64,000 nt of DNA from Ascidia mentula (Eukaryota > Chordata > Ascidiacea > Phlebobranchia > Ascidiidae). Positions 34,363 to 46,343 of the stretch are shown here, in pieces. Below the pieces are notes generated by a model. That model had not been told where the DNA came from, ran no database searches, and saw only the letters and a program-made list of their open reading frames with translations. Each line of letters opens with the position of its first letter. Positions within the stretch are counted from its first letter, which is position 1. The position numbers and the translations under genes are program-made. The stretch lies in contig OX387197.1 of assembly GCA_947561715.1 (NCBI GenBank), forward strand, positions 26,314,266 to 26,378,265, written 5' to 3'.

Positions 34363-35465
34363 CCATTCTATAAAGGAAGCATATGACGTCTGATATTTAT
34401 TTGTGGTGATGGCAGACGCATTATTATTCCATACGGAGAACAATTTGTTTGTTAATTACTAATTTACTGATATTATTTTATTTCATTTATAATTTCTATC
34501 AACCTCTGAACCACGTTTAAAATCCTTGCCACAAAACAATTGCACAACAACCCAACCAGTGACATATGTAACTTTCCTGTTTTCATGGTTAAATGACAGC
34601 AAATCATCGAATTCACATATTCACTAATTTGTCAGATATTCCAAATCACGACAATTTTACCAAAGTAAAAACCGGTCTTTGGTCCAGCTGCAATTCCTCA
34701 TTAACCGAATATTAACAAACACTTGCTGCTGTAGTAAGGCTACATGGCTTAACTAACGTTAGTCCATGAAGCTCATACCTGTGGTTTAACACTTCCTTTA
34801 TAAATTACGTATGTTTATCCGTTTCTGTTCGTGTGGGAAAACGTTACTCCCGGAAAGTTGTGCGGTGGAACAATACCACGCATAAACACACGTTACCTCG
34901 GCTTCTAACAATGTTGTATAGAAGGTATCATGAATAACAATATAATGAAAACTGACTGCAGACAAGTTTCGGATAGTTGCATCAAGCTTTGTGCCCAACA
35001 CTAAATAACACAATGCAAATTAAAAAATAATACCTTTCAACAGTTGACCGCTTTACTAACAAACGTTTTATTGATAAACATGTGATACACAAGAAGTACG
35101 CACATATTTGCCAACTTGCGCGAAGGTCGGGAAATACTTGTGGCAAATACAAGCCTTGTTGGACTTGTTACGTCAAAATGGTTATTATATTATTGTAAGG
35201 GTCATTATATCGTACATCTCGAATTTTACAAGTGCTGAATAAAATAAATCAAGTTTCGATTAAGGCAGAGCAAATGGAAAGACCGATTTTCACGACACAA
35301 CGGACACACGCCACGTTATCTACGATCAAACTTATTCGTTTTGCTTAGTCTTCTTGGAGTAAACAAAAGCCATGAACACCGAAGAATGTGGGTTCGAACC
35401 CCGGTATGGCCATGAACACAAATCACGTTTTAAATGCAGGTGAAGATAATCAACAATAAAACCAA

Positions 35466-38439
35466 TTAGTTGTTTATTTTATTCACCACGGCGTAAGTTT
35501 CATCTGTGACGTCATGGTTTTGATGGACATTGACTCGGACACTCTGAACTTTGTGTAATTGATCGTAAGTTTCAGAAACACTTTCGTCAGTCTGTAAACC
35601 ACCGTAAACTTCTTCTGCTGTCGCCTCATGCTGCAGTTGATCGTAAGTATCTGTGTCATTATCGGCCAGTTGCAATGTGTTGTATGTTTGTGTGTCTGGT
35701 ACGGGATGTTGAAGGTGGTCGTACGTTGCCTGTTGCTCCACGTCTTGATGAAGTGAGTTGTAAGTCTCAGACTCCAGTTGAAGTTGGTCGTAATTATCCA
35801 CAGGTTCTACCTCTAGTGCTGTGGCGTATGTTTGGTCTTCAATCCGCAACACTTGCGGTTGATTAATGTTTTCATCCTGTGCAGTAGCGTATGTTGCACT
35901 CAACGCAGTGTCGTATGTAAGTTCTTGAATTTTGTCATCTTGCTCAAAGTTATCAACTTCTTGTGCTAATCTATACGGATTTTCATGTGGATTCTGCCCC
36001 TGTAGTTTGGCATATGTATCTCCATTCTGCTGGGCTTTGTGTAAAACGTCGTAACTTTCCTCGTTTTGAAACTTATCAATTTCACTGTAAGGACATTCTT
36101 CATCGACTCGATCAACATCTTCTGCAATGGCGTTAGTGTGTGATTCCGGTTTTGTGACGTCATAACCGAGATTGTTGTTCTTTATGATGGTCCCGCTTCC
36201 GGATTTTGCTTTGGTTGATTTTCCTTTACGTTTTCGTGATGGATTGGCGGGGTTTTCTGGTTGAGACTCTGGACCTGCGTGGTGACATATGTGGGTTATA
36301 ACCGCTCCCCATCCACCCACGTTACTACAGTTGAGCAATCCTTATACAGAGCAAAGTACGCGACACAATATCTCTGATCACTTGATTACTCTGTAGCTGT
36401 GTTAATATAAACCCCAAGCTTTAACTTTGAGTCTCCCTCAATGACAACTCATACCAACGTACAGAGATCATTAATGTCAACATAACTGGAAAAATTACTC
36501 ACAATTCGTGTTTTCCACTTCATTAATCGTTGAGTTTGTCTTGCCTTTAGCACTAAATGGAACAAAAAAGCTAAATTTGTTATCAGCAATCTTAGAAAAC
36601 TAACAGCCCAGCAAAATTAACCACTAATTAATTTTGCGTTGTTTTCTATTGTTTGTATTATGGCACATTTCGTAAGTGTTGTTGTTTGACTAAATTATGA
36701 TAAACGTTTACCGTTTTCTTCTGCGAATGTGAAACACCATCAGTAGAGTGAAAATAAACAGAAGAACTCCAACACCAACCGAAGCAACAATAATGTACAA
36801 GTTGTTGTTGGTATTTGGTGGTAAGTTGCCTGATGAAGAGTCTAGTTAAGACATATGATATTTAACATTTACGAAATAGGGTTAAATTCATGCTCAGTCA
36901 GCAAAACACAAGACACGGTATAATTTATTAAAGCTAATTAACATAGAAACAAAAGCGAACTCCAAAATAGTGTTACGCAAAAACTTTCTACTTGCCTGTT
37001 AAACCAGACGCGGATGAATACGAAGTCGTCGGAATTGTTTGACTAATCGTGTCATTATGTTTCGCCGTATGTCCAAAAGCAGTTGTTTGGCCTTGGCTGG
37101 TTGCTATTGGAGAACTACTTTTCATTGTTGCTGTTGTGGTTGTAGTTGCTGGTATTGTTGTTGTGCTGGATGTTGGAGTGGTAGTAGTTGTTGTTGTTGT
37201 TGTGGTTGTAGTTGTAGTTGTTAATATTGTTGAAGTGGTAGCAGGAGTTTTTGTGGTCTTTGGTTTTGTTGACGTAGACGTCGTAGCTGCGCACATTGTG
37301 ACATGTTATGAATAAAACTGAACATGTTTATTTATGAAAAGTAAATGCGATTTTAATTTCTTGTGAAGATTTCTATGTTTAACCCAACAAAAAAAAGCGC
37401 AAATACAATCACTTAGTGTGCGGTGATGCTGATTAAGTGCAGTCGGTTCCTTTGCACAGACAGCATGACATAAATTGCTGCTGTTTCGAAAAAGAAAGGC
37501 TGATTGCTTGCGCACTACGAAGGAACAGATGTTTTTACAATTAAGATGATTGCAAACAAAAAAGTTATTTTGTATTGATTACGTGTAGGTTTTCTTTCAC
37601 AAATGTATCTCGAAACTGATGAGCAAGTAACATCTCTCCATTTGTATGGTGGGCGTAAAAGTTCGTAAATCCATCCCATTATCACACAATCCTCATTTCC
37701 ACCAGCGTTGTTTGGTTCTCCGTTTGTTTGAACCCACTGTCCACTGTTAGCACTTGTACCATCCGTCCACTTAAAGTTGTTTGTTCCCGGAACTCGTGTT
37801 GCTCCGATGTAGAACGAGTATGGAACAGCTGCACGTGGGCAAAAACTTGTTTGTTGAAAGTTACACCTTTCATGTTTTGAATATTTTAATACTGTCACAA
37901 TTAAACGCGTTAAAGCAGTCGAACTGTCGGTGAACAAAAGTTCACGTTTAATCGTGCCATAAGACATAAATACAATATGCCTGGTAGCAACATCAACATA
38001 ACATTTGTTACTTCTTTCAGGTAAAACAATCAGTCAACCAAACAACATACACCAATTCGTTTGTTAAAAGTAACATAATGTTCGTTAATTTTGCCAAAAT
38101 ATTCCCAAGCGTTCTTCATTTTCTTTAACCTTGTATTTTCATAGAAACGAATTCATTTTTAAGTAAATTTATTTCCCGAACAAAAATCCGTGGGTAAAGT
38201 ATCGTACAAACAACAAAACTACCTGTAACTGTTCCAATCTTCCCAACCAGGTAGTTAAACATAGCTGTTGTTTTAACATTTGCGAGATGTGCATTCTGTT
38301 TACTGCATGCTTCTTCAGCTTTTTTGTAAGAATTAACTTTGGGTCCGATCAAATATTCGCGGTGGTTGTCCATCATGTACCAAGTTTGTCCACAAACAAC
38401 CGGAAGTATAAATCCAAGTATTATGGTCAATACGTTCAT
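35466..38439 (-). CDS. C-type lectin receptor B with multi-YxxL tail
   Basis: Exons: 38223-38439, 37583-37828, 36996-37286, 36712-36841, 36503-36552 and 35466-36274; 580 aa, phases consistent throughout. Signal peptide MNVLTIILGFILPVVCG. C-type lectin domain about residues 18-154, with all four core cysteines, NGEPNN and KWRDVTC. Thr-rich stalk about 155-251. Membrane span about 266-288, followed by RRRKR. The tail of about 290 residues has 16 tyrosines, 11 in YxxL/I/V form (YSEI, YDVL, YAKL, YDQL, YNSL, YDHL, YNTL, YDQL, YGGL, YDQL, YAVV). YDQL and YNSL are six residues apart, as in an ITAM; most later pairs are nine apart. It is likely a type I surface receptor signalling through SH2-domain proteins (inference). 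Intron 3 has a GC donor. Confidence 0.87.
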
Positions 38440-38960
38440 GTTGTCTGTGCTAAGACTAACAACACAAACACATATACAACCTGTATTAATGGTACAATTA
38501 CGTAATTGTGTCTCATTAACATTTATACGCGATGTACACAACACACATGTTTTTAAGGATTTTAAAAGATAAATGTTAACGAAAATTTGAATAGCAGATT
38601 TACGTCACAATTACCCATAAGTAAAAATAACTCCTATGATATCAATGTAATAGGCGGGCCTATTAGAACCTATTAGAATCGACATTAAATGTAATTACTC
38701 CCACACAGAAACAATCACCCAAAGTCGCTTGTTCATGACAAAAACTCCATGAAAATTATTTGTTTTGTTTCACAATTTACAAAATTCTACAAACTCCTGC
38801 TAACTTATGTGAAAATCTCCCTTCTTTAATTTGTTCACAAAAGGCGAATTACACCGGCAAACTTTGAAACACAGCATAAACTTGTGCATCTCGTAAAACT
38901 CCATACTGTGAACGATTGTGTAGTTAAACTTACTGAGCCTCTGTTAGAGTCACCACTTAC

Positions 38961-39093
38961 GTCTACGTAAGAATATACGTTGTTTGGTTTGACCACAGCG
39001 TTATTGACGTAACACCGCCAACATTCGCGTGGTTCTGATTGATAATCGAAACGCGTCACACGTTGCAGAGAAGGCGCGTAACTACAGTGAAAA
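38961..39093 (-). other. Cys-rich exon-like segment upstream of receptor B
   Basis: Counterpart of 34,230-34,362. The frame and gtaagt donor are kept, but the motif reads ECWRCYVNN, losing one cysteine. Confidence 0.35.
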
Positions 39094-40244
39094 CCATTCT
39101 ATAAAGGAAGCATATGACGTCTGATGTTTATTGTTGGTGATGGCAGACGCATTTTTATTCCATACGGAGAACAAATTGTTTGTTAATTACTAATTTATTT
39201 ATATTATTTATTTCATTTATAACTTATATCAACCTCTCAACAACTTTTAAAATCCTTGCCATGAAAGAATTGCGCAACAACCCAACCAGTGACGTATGTA
39301 ACTTTCCTGTCCTCACGGTTAAATGACAGCAAATCATCGAATTCACAAATTCACTAATTTGTCAGATATTCGAAATCACGACAATTTTACCTAAGTAAAA
39401 ACCGGTCTTTGGTCGAGCTGCGATTCCACTTTAACCGAAGATTAACAAACGCATGCTGCTGTAGTAAGACTATGGCTTAACTAACGTTAGTCCATGAAGC
39501 ACATACCTGTGGTTCAACATTTCCTTTATAAATTACGTGTAAGAATCGATGCAGGTTCGTTTTTTAATTAATCAAATACTCCTACGTTTGTTTATCCGCT
39601 TTTGTTCGAGTGGGAAAACGTCACACCCGGAAAGTTGTACGGTGGAATGATACCACGCATAAACACACGTTACCTCGGCTTCTAACAATGTTGGATAGGA
39701 ATGTTATGAATAATAACATAATGAAAAACTGACTGCAGGCAAGTTTCGGATAATTGCACCAAGCTTTGTGCCCAACACTAAATATCACAATGCAAATTAG
39801 AAAGATAATAACTTTCAACAGTTGACCGCTTTACTAACAAACGTTTTATTGATAAACATGTGATACACAAGAAGTACGCACATATTTGCCAACTTGAGCG
39901 GAAGTTGGGAAATGCTTGTAGCAAATACAAGCCTTGTTGGACTTGTTACGTCAAAATGGTCATTATATTATTGTAAGGGTGATTACATCGTACATCTCGA
40001 ATTTTACAAGTGCTGAATAAAATAAATCAAGTTTCGATTAAGGCAGAACAAATGGAAAGACCATTTTCCACGACAAAACGGACACACGCCACGTTATCTA
40101 CAAGCAAACTTATTCGTTTTGCTTAGTCTTTCTTGGAGTAAACAAAAGTCATGAACACCGAAGAATGTGGGTTCGAACCCAGGTATGGCCATTAACACAA
40201 TTCACGTTTTAAATGCAGGTGAAGATAATCAACAATAAAACCAA

Positions 40245-43200
40245 TTAGTTGTTTGTTTTATTCACCACGGCGTAAGTTTCATCTGTGACGTCATGGTTTT
40301 GATGGACATTGACTCGGACACTCTGAACTTTGTGTAATTGATCGTAAGTTTCAGAAACACTTTCGTCAGTCTGTAAACCACTGTAAACTTCTTCTGTCGT
40401 CGCCTCATGCTGCAGTTGGTCGTAAGTATCTGTGTCATTATCGGTCAGTTGCAATGTGTTGTATGTTTGTGTGTCTGGTACGGGATGTTGAAGGTGGTCG
40501 TACGTTGCCTGTTGCTCCACGTCTTGATGAAGTGAGTTGTAAGTCTCAGACTCCAGTTGAAGTTGGTCGTAATTATCCACAAGTTCTACCTCCAGTGCTG
40601 TGGCGTACGTTTGCTCTTTAATCCGCGACACTTGCGGTTGATTAATGTTTTCATCCTGTGCAGTAGCGTATGTTGCACTCAACGCAGTGTCGTATGTGAG
40701 TTCTTGAATTTTGTCATCTTGCTCAAAGTTATCAACTTCTTGTGCTAATCTATACGGATTTTCATGTGGATTTTGCCCCTGTAGTTTGGCATATGTATCT
40801 CCATTCTGCTGGGCTTTGTGTAAAACGTCGTAACTTTCCTCGTTTTGAAACTTATCAATTTCACTGTAAGGACATTCTTCGTCGACTCGATTAACATCTT
40901 CTGCAATTACGTACGTCTGTGTTTCCGGTTTTGTGACGTCATGACTGAGATTGTTGTTCTTTATGATGGTTTCGCTTCCGGATTTCCGTTTTGTTGAATT
41001 TCCTTTACTTTTACGTGAAGGATTGGTTGGGTTTTCTGGTTTAGAATCTCGACCTGCGAGTTAATATATGTGGGTTAAAACCGGTCCCTCTCCACCAACA
41101 ATTAAACGTTCCTTATACCGAGCTACGTCACGCACTCATACCAACGTACAGAGATCATTAATGTAAACATAACTGGAAAAATTACTCACAATTCGTGTTT
41201 TCCATTTCATTAATCGTTGAGTTTGTCTTGCCTTCAGCACTAAATGCAACAAAAAATAAATTTGTTATCAACAATCTTATTAAACTAAGGGTGCCTCTAA
41301 ACTGCCATTGTAGGCATCCTAGGCATTGTAGGCATTGAGTCTTGGCATTGTAGGCATTGAGTCTTGGTATTGTAGGTGTCGTAGACATTGTACGCATGGT
41401 GTCTGGGCATTGTAGGCATAATAGGCTTTGTAGGCATTAAATCTATGCCTAGACTCAATGCCTACGATGCCTACAATGCCTACGATGCCTACAATGCCTA
41501 CAATGCCTACGATGCCTACGATGCCTACGATGCCCACAATGCCTACAATGGGTTTTTAGAGCGACCGTTTAAACCAGGGGCGGGCAACTTCTCCAGTCGG
41601 CGGGCCTGATATGAAAAAATGAAGTACTTGGCGGGCCGGATATTTACTGTAAACTCTAAATCTAATTTTAACAGAAAACAAAGAATCTAAAAACACAAAG
41701 AAAACAAAGAACTAAAGAATAACTAACAATCACTATAATTTAACGTAGTAAGCAAGTAGTGGGGGATTGCGGCAGACTGTGGCAGCGGGCCACATTATCA
41801 TGTAAGACCGGAAACTGTCTGCGGGCCGCTCAACATCCCGTCGCGGGCCGTATGTTGCCCGCCCCTGGTTTAAACTAACAGCCAAGCGAAATTGACCACT
41901 AATTAATTTTGCGTTGTATTTTATTGTTTATGTTATGGCACATTTTATAAAGTGCTGTTTGTCAACTTATTTATGATAAACGTTTACCGTTTTCTTCTGC
42001 GAATGTGAAACACCATCAGTAGACTGAAAATAAACAGAAGAACTCCAACTCCAACCGGAGCAACAATAATGTACAAGTTGTTGTTGGTATTTGGTGGTAA
42101 GTTGCCAGATGAAGAGTCTAGTGAAGACATACGATATTTAATATTTACGAAATAGGGTTAAATTCATGCTCAGTCACCAAAACACAAGACATGGTATAAT
42201 TTATAAAAGCTCATTAACGTTGAAACAAAAGCGATCTCCAAAATACAATGACGCAAAACTTTCTACTTGCCTGTTAAACCAGACGCGGATGAATACGAAG
42301 TTGTCGGATTTGTTTGACTAATCGTGTCATTATGTTTCGCCGTTTGTCCGAAAGCAGTTGTTTGGACTTGGCTGGTTGCTATTGGAGAACTACTTTTCGT
42401 TGTTGCTGTTGCGGTTGTAGTTGTTAATATTGTTGTTGTACTGGATGTTGTAGTGGTAGCAGGAGTTTTTGTGATCTTTGGTTGTGTTGACGTAGACGTC
42501 GTAGCTGTGCACATTGTGACATGTTATGAATAAATCTGAATATGTGTATTTATGAAAAGTAAATGCGATTTTAATTTCCTGTGAAGGTTTCTATGTTTAA
42601 CCCAACAATAAGAAAGCGCAAATACAACCACTTAGTGTGCGGTGATGCTGATTAAGTGCAGTCGGTGCCTTTGTGCAGAGCATTATTTTATACCGAACAC
42701 AAATTGCTGTTGTTTCGAATAAGGAAGGCTGATTGCTTGCACACTACGAAGGAACAGATGTTTTTACAAAGATGATTGCGAACAAAAAAAATATTTTGTA
42801 TTGATTACCTGGGTTTCTTTCACAAATATATCTCGATGTAAACGAGCAAGGAACATCTCTCCATCTGTATGTTGGATCAAGTTCATAAAGCCATCCCATT
42901 ATCACACAATCCTCATTTCCACCAGCGTTGTTTGGTTCGTTTGTAAACCACTGCCCACTGTCAGCTTTTGATCCATCCGTCCATATAAAGTTGTTTTTTC
43001 CCTGAACTCGTGTTGCTCCGATGTAGAACGAGTATGGAACAGCTGTACAACGATGAGCAAACGCATTACGTACGCCATATTATCCTTAAATAATTTTACG
43101 ATTCGTTTGTTAAAAGTTACTTCTTTCAGCAAAACTTTTTTTTGCCAAAGTTTGAAACACAAGCTTTAAGATTTACTGAGAATCTGACTGCGATCTAATA

Positions 43201-43700
43201 TTACAAATATCCGAGGAATTAACCCTGGAAACACATCCATGTAAATTTTTTGAAAAAAAAACAAAAAGTCTTTACTTAACACTAAGTGTACTAAATTCAC
43301 TTGAGCTTGTCCATAAGTAACAAAACGTTCGTTAATTTTAGCATAATATACCCACACGTTCTTCATTTTCCATAACCTTGTATTTTCATAAAAACGAATT
43401 CATTTTTAAGTAAATTTATTTCCCGAACAAAAATCCGCGGTAAAGTATCATGCAAACGACAAATCTACCTGTAACTGTTCCAATCTTCCCCACAAGGAAG
43501 TTAAATATGGCTGTTTCTTTAACACTGGCGAGAAATGTATTGTGTGCATTGCCTTGGTGTCCACGGCACATTGTTTCAGCTTCTGTGTATGAATTAACTC
43601 GAGGTCCGATCAAATATTCCCTGTAGTCGTCATACTTGTACCAAGTTCGCGCAAAAACAACAGGAAGCATAAATCCAAGTATTATGGTCTGTACTTTCAT
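40245..43700 (-). CDS. C-type lectin receptor C with multi-YxxL tail
   Basis: Exons: 43469-43700, 42809-43042, 42271-42504, 41988-42117, 41190-41239 and 40245-41053; 562 aa. The domain order equals copy B. Exon 1 is most like copy A (WYKYDDYREYLIGP, HQGNAHNTFLASVK); the signal peptide end is changed (FART). The lectin domain has TNEPNN, EDCVIMGW, RWRDVPC and RYICE. The stalk is the shortest of the set. The linker exon reads RAEGKTNSTINEMENTN. The 268-codon tail matches B nearly residue for residue, adding one tyrosine (QTYVIAEDV) and ending TYAVVNKTNN. Intron 3 starts with GC; intron 5 holds a foldback element and a hAT element. Intact by eye; a type I signalling lectin is inferred. Confidence 0.87.
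41288..41568. mobile_element. Foldback element built of 9-bp repeats
   Basis: The left half is repeats of ATTGTAGGC, the right half the complement GCCTACAAT or GCCTACGAT, so the element folds on itself. Ends AGGGTGCCTCTAAACTGCC and the complement of ACGGTCGCTCTAAAAACCC match at about 13 of 19 bases. An 8-bp duplication TTAAACTA flanks it (41280-41287, and after 41568 where it is split by the next insertion). Unit B shows the empty site. Non-coding; hAT-like non-autonomous or foldback class. Confidence 0.75.
41575..41867. mobile_element. Non-autonomous hAT element (293 bp)
   Basis: Terminal inverted repeats CAGGGGCGGGCAAC and its complement, with a perfect 8-bp duplication GTTTAAAC (41567-41574 and 41868-41875), are diagnostic of hAT. 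Internal GCGGGCC repeats are typical of such short derivatives. It landed within the target duplication of the foldback element, so it is the younger insertion. Confidence 0.9.
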
Positions 43701-44230
43701 GTTGCCTGTGCTAATACCAGCAATACACACACATATATATGATAGAACCTGTATTAATTATACAATTACGTAATTGTGTCTCATTAACATTCATACGCGA
43801 TGTACACAACACACATGTTTTCAGGATTATAAAAGAAAAATGTTAAGAAGAATTTGAATAGCAGATTTACGTCACAATTACCCATTTGTAAAAATAACTC
43901 CTAGGACATTAATGTGAAACGAAACAATCGGACTTGTTAGAACGTATTAGAATCGACATTAAATGTAATTACTCCCACACAGAAACAATCACCCAAAGTC
44001 GCTTGTTCATGACAAAAACTCCATGAAAATTATTTGTTTTGTTTTACAAAATTCTATAAACTCCTGCTAACTTATGTGAAAATCTACTTTCTTTAATGTG
44101 TTCACAAAAGGCGAATTACATCGGCAAACTCTGAAACACAACATAAACTTGAACATCTTGTAAAACTCACTATGCTGTGAACGATTTTGCAGCTAACCTT
44201 ACTGAGCCTCTGTCATAGATTCACCACTTA

Positions 44231-44441
44231 CGTCTACGTAAGAAGCTACGTTGGTTGGTTTCACCACAGCGTTATTGACGCAACACCTCCCACATTCGCG
44301 TGGTTCTGATTGATAATCGAAACGCGTCACACATTGGAGAGAAGACGTGTAACTACAGTGAAAACCATTAAAGGAAGCATATGACGTGTGATATTTATTT
44401 GTGGTGATGGCAGACGCATTTTTATTCCATACGGAGCACAA
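44231..44441 (-). other. Cys-rich exon-like segment upstream of receptor C
   Basis: Counterpart of 34,230-34,362 with a longer open frame (80 codons from a Met at 44,441). It has SLQCVTRFDYQ and ECGRCCVNNAVVKPTN before a gtaagt donor. Confidence 0.35.
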
Positions 44442-45179
44442 TTTGTTTGTTAACTATTAATTTATTTATATTATTTATTACATTTATCATTTCTATCAAC
44501 CTCTCAACAATATTTAAAATCCTTGCTGTAACAATTGCGCAACAACCCAACCAGTGACGTATGTAACTTTTCTGTCTTCATGGTTAAATGACAGCAAATA
44601 AGTGAACAAACAGATTCACTAACTTGTGTTCCAAAACACAACAGTTACCAACTTAGAAACTGGTCTTTGGTCAAGCTGTGATTCCACTTTAACCGAATAT
44701 TAACAAACGCATGCTGCTGTAGTAAGACTATGGCTTAACTAACGTTAGTCCATGAAGCTCATACCTGTGGTTCAACACTTCCTTTGTATCTTACGTGTAG
44801 GTATCGATGTAGCTTCGTTTTATCATTGATCAAATACTCCTACGTTTGTTTATCCGCTTCTGTTCGAGAGGGAAAACGTCACACCCGGAAAGTTGCACGG
44901 TGGAATGGTACCAAGCATAAACACACGTTACCTCGGCTTTTAACAATGTTGTAAAGGAAGTATTATGAATAACAATATAAAAAAACTGACTGCAGACAAG
45001 GTTCGGAAAGTTGCACCAAGCTTTGTGCCCAACAGATGACGGTGATTGTATAATTACCACAAAGACTTTGCTTGGCCGTTTGGTCAGCAAGATCGTCCAT
45101 AGTCACACCAAGCTGCACCGATGAGACCTTTTACGTCGAGCTTGGCCCATGCAAGAGAAAGACACGCAAAATCGTGAAA

Positions 45180-46110
45180 CATTCTTCATTTTAAAAAAAA
45201 GCAGTGGTCATCTGTCTGCAGCGTTTTTTTCCGTAAACGTTTTTTAAATTCTTCTGGCACAAAAATGAAGGCAAGTTGGCAAAATGAAATTGTCCCCCCA
45301 CAACACTGCTCGCAGGAAAAGCAACGCGAGATGTTCTACATACAGTGTACACTGTGTCGAGCTGTTAGACCTTATTAGTTTGACTTCCGCTAGCAACGGT
45401 CCTAGCAGCTAAGCAGCATGGTCATCATGACTTCCACTTTGTGGCTACTTTGCAGTCACCGATACATGCGAAACGCTAGATGGAGAATTCACTGCTCCAA
45501 GCAACAATTTGAACAAGTACTGTCCGGCGGTTTTGCTTTATATAAGCTGTACCGTGAAAAAGAACCAATGAAAATACTTAGTTAACGCAAACTGCACTGA
45601 TGGGACCTACAGGTCATAACAACGTGCATTATATGCAGCTCTTTTATTGGCTCTGTTACTCGACACAAACAAGATGTTATCGACTCAAGGTTACATTTTC
45701 CTATTCCCCAGTCCACAGCAGGAAATAGCGATCTCGTGTATCTGCATATATCATACAATGTACAATTGTAAGTGTGAGTGTCTCGTATGGAAATAAAGAC
45801 GTTGTATACCCTGGCAATACAATGTACACGTCTACGACACATATATACAGTCCGGGTTTGGGGTTTTGTCCAAACAAGACAAATAATTAAAGATGATGTA
45901 TGTTGAATATACAATACAGTATCTTGAGTAAAAACATGCTTGGCACAATTATAAGTCTCACAATTATTGTCGCAAGTAGATGACAACGCTGCCATAATGG
46001 ATTTCGTGAAACGTGAAAGAAGACACATGGACCATGGCACTCGATTTACAACAAAAATAAGAATTAGAACCGAAACAAAACAATTTCTGGGAGTAATTTT
46101 AATTCGCTTG
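45180..46110. other. 3' flank of receptor D, non-coding
   Basis: Repeated after F2 (52,000), E (54,270) and F4 (61,480). The long minus-strand frame here (152 codons) is shortened or shifted in the other copies, so I do not call it a gene. Confidence 0.45.
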
Positions 46111-46114
46111 TTTG

Positions 46115-46169
46115 AAGTTGTCTATAGATATATATACATTTCGCTTGCAGATATATATCTAGACAACTT
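46115..46169. repeat. Near-perfect 20-bp hairpin 3' of receptor D
   Basis: The AAGTTGTCTATAGATATATA arm faces GATATATATCTAGACAACTT around a 14-nt loop, about 175 bp beyond the stop. All four copies of this flank keep it. It may be a structured 3' UTR element or a small transposon relic. Confidence 0.6.
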
Positions 46170-46343
46170 TAAAGATTACTTGTGAGAATTGTTAGAAAAA
46201 CTGTTACTAAATCTTTATTGGCTATAAAGAAAACATGGGATTCAAAGTATACAAACTTTCATTTGAAACAAAACAAAAACAAAGACAGCTTTGATTTAAA
46301 ACATGTAGAAGTGTTGAAATTCCACACAGCACAAGCGATGGTG

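Larger units (their letters stand above)
30200..35015 (-). repeat. Receptor tandem unit A
   Basis: Units A, B (about 35,016-39,800) and C (about 39,800-45,020) align end to end, including 3' flank, gene and 5' flank. Each starts with an ACTTTCAACAGTTGACCGC stretch (30,226; 35,036; 39,812). Confidence 0.85.
35016..39800 (-). repeat. Receptor tandem unit B
   Basis: Second member of the A-B-C tandem array. It is closest to C in the tail exon and has the longest Thr-rich exon of the three. Confidence 0.85.
39800..45020 (-). repeat. Receptor tandem unit C
   Basis: Third member of the array, enlarged by about 590 bp of nested transposon sequence in intron 5. After about 45,020 the sequence switches to the D/E type of flank. 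Confidence 0.85.

Noticed and set aside
34798-35013. Minus-strand frame at the start of unit A, with counterparts near 39,621 and 44,830
   Set aside because: The three copies shift frame against each other within a few codons, so it is non-coding spacer that was duplicated with the unit.
41330-41550. CRISPR-like array of short regular repeats
   Set aside because: The repeats are 9 bp with no spacers, inverted about a centre, within a foldback element in an animal intron.
45582-46040. 152-codon minus-strand open frame in the 3' flank of receptor D
   Set aside because: The other three copies of the flank shorten or shift the frame, and it has no recognisable domain or splice context.
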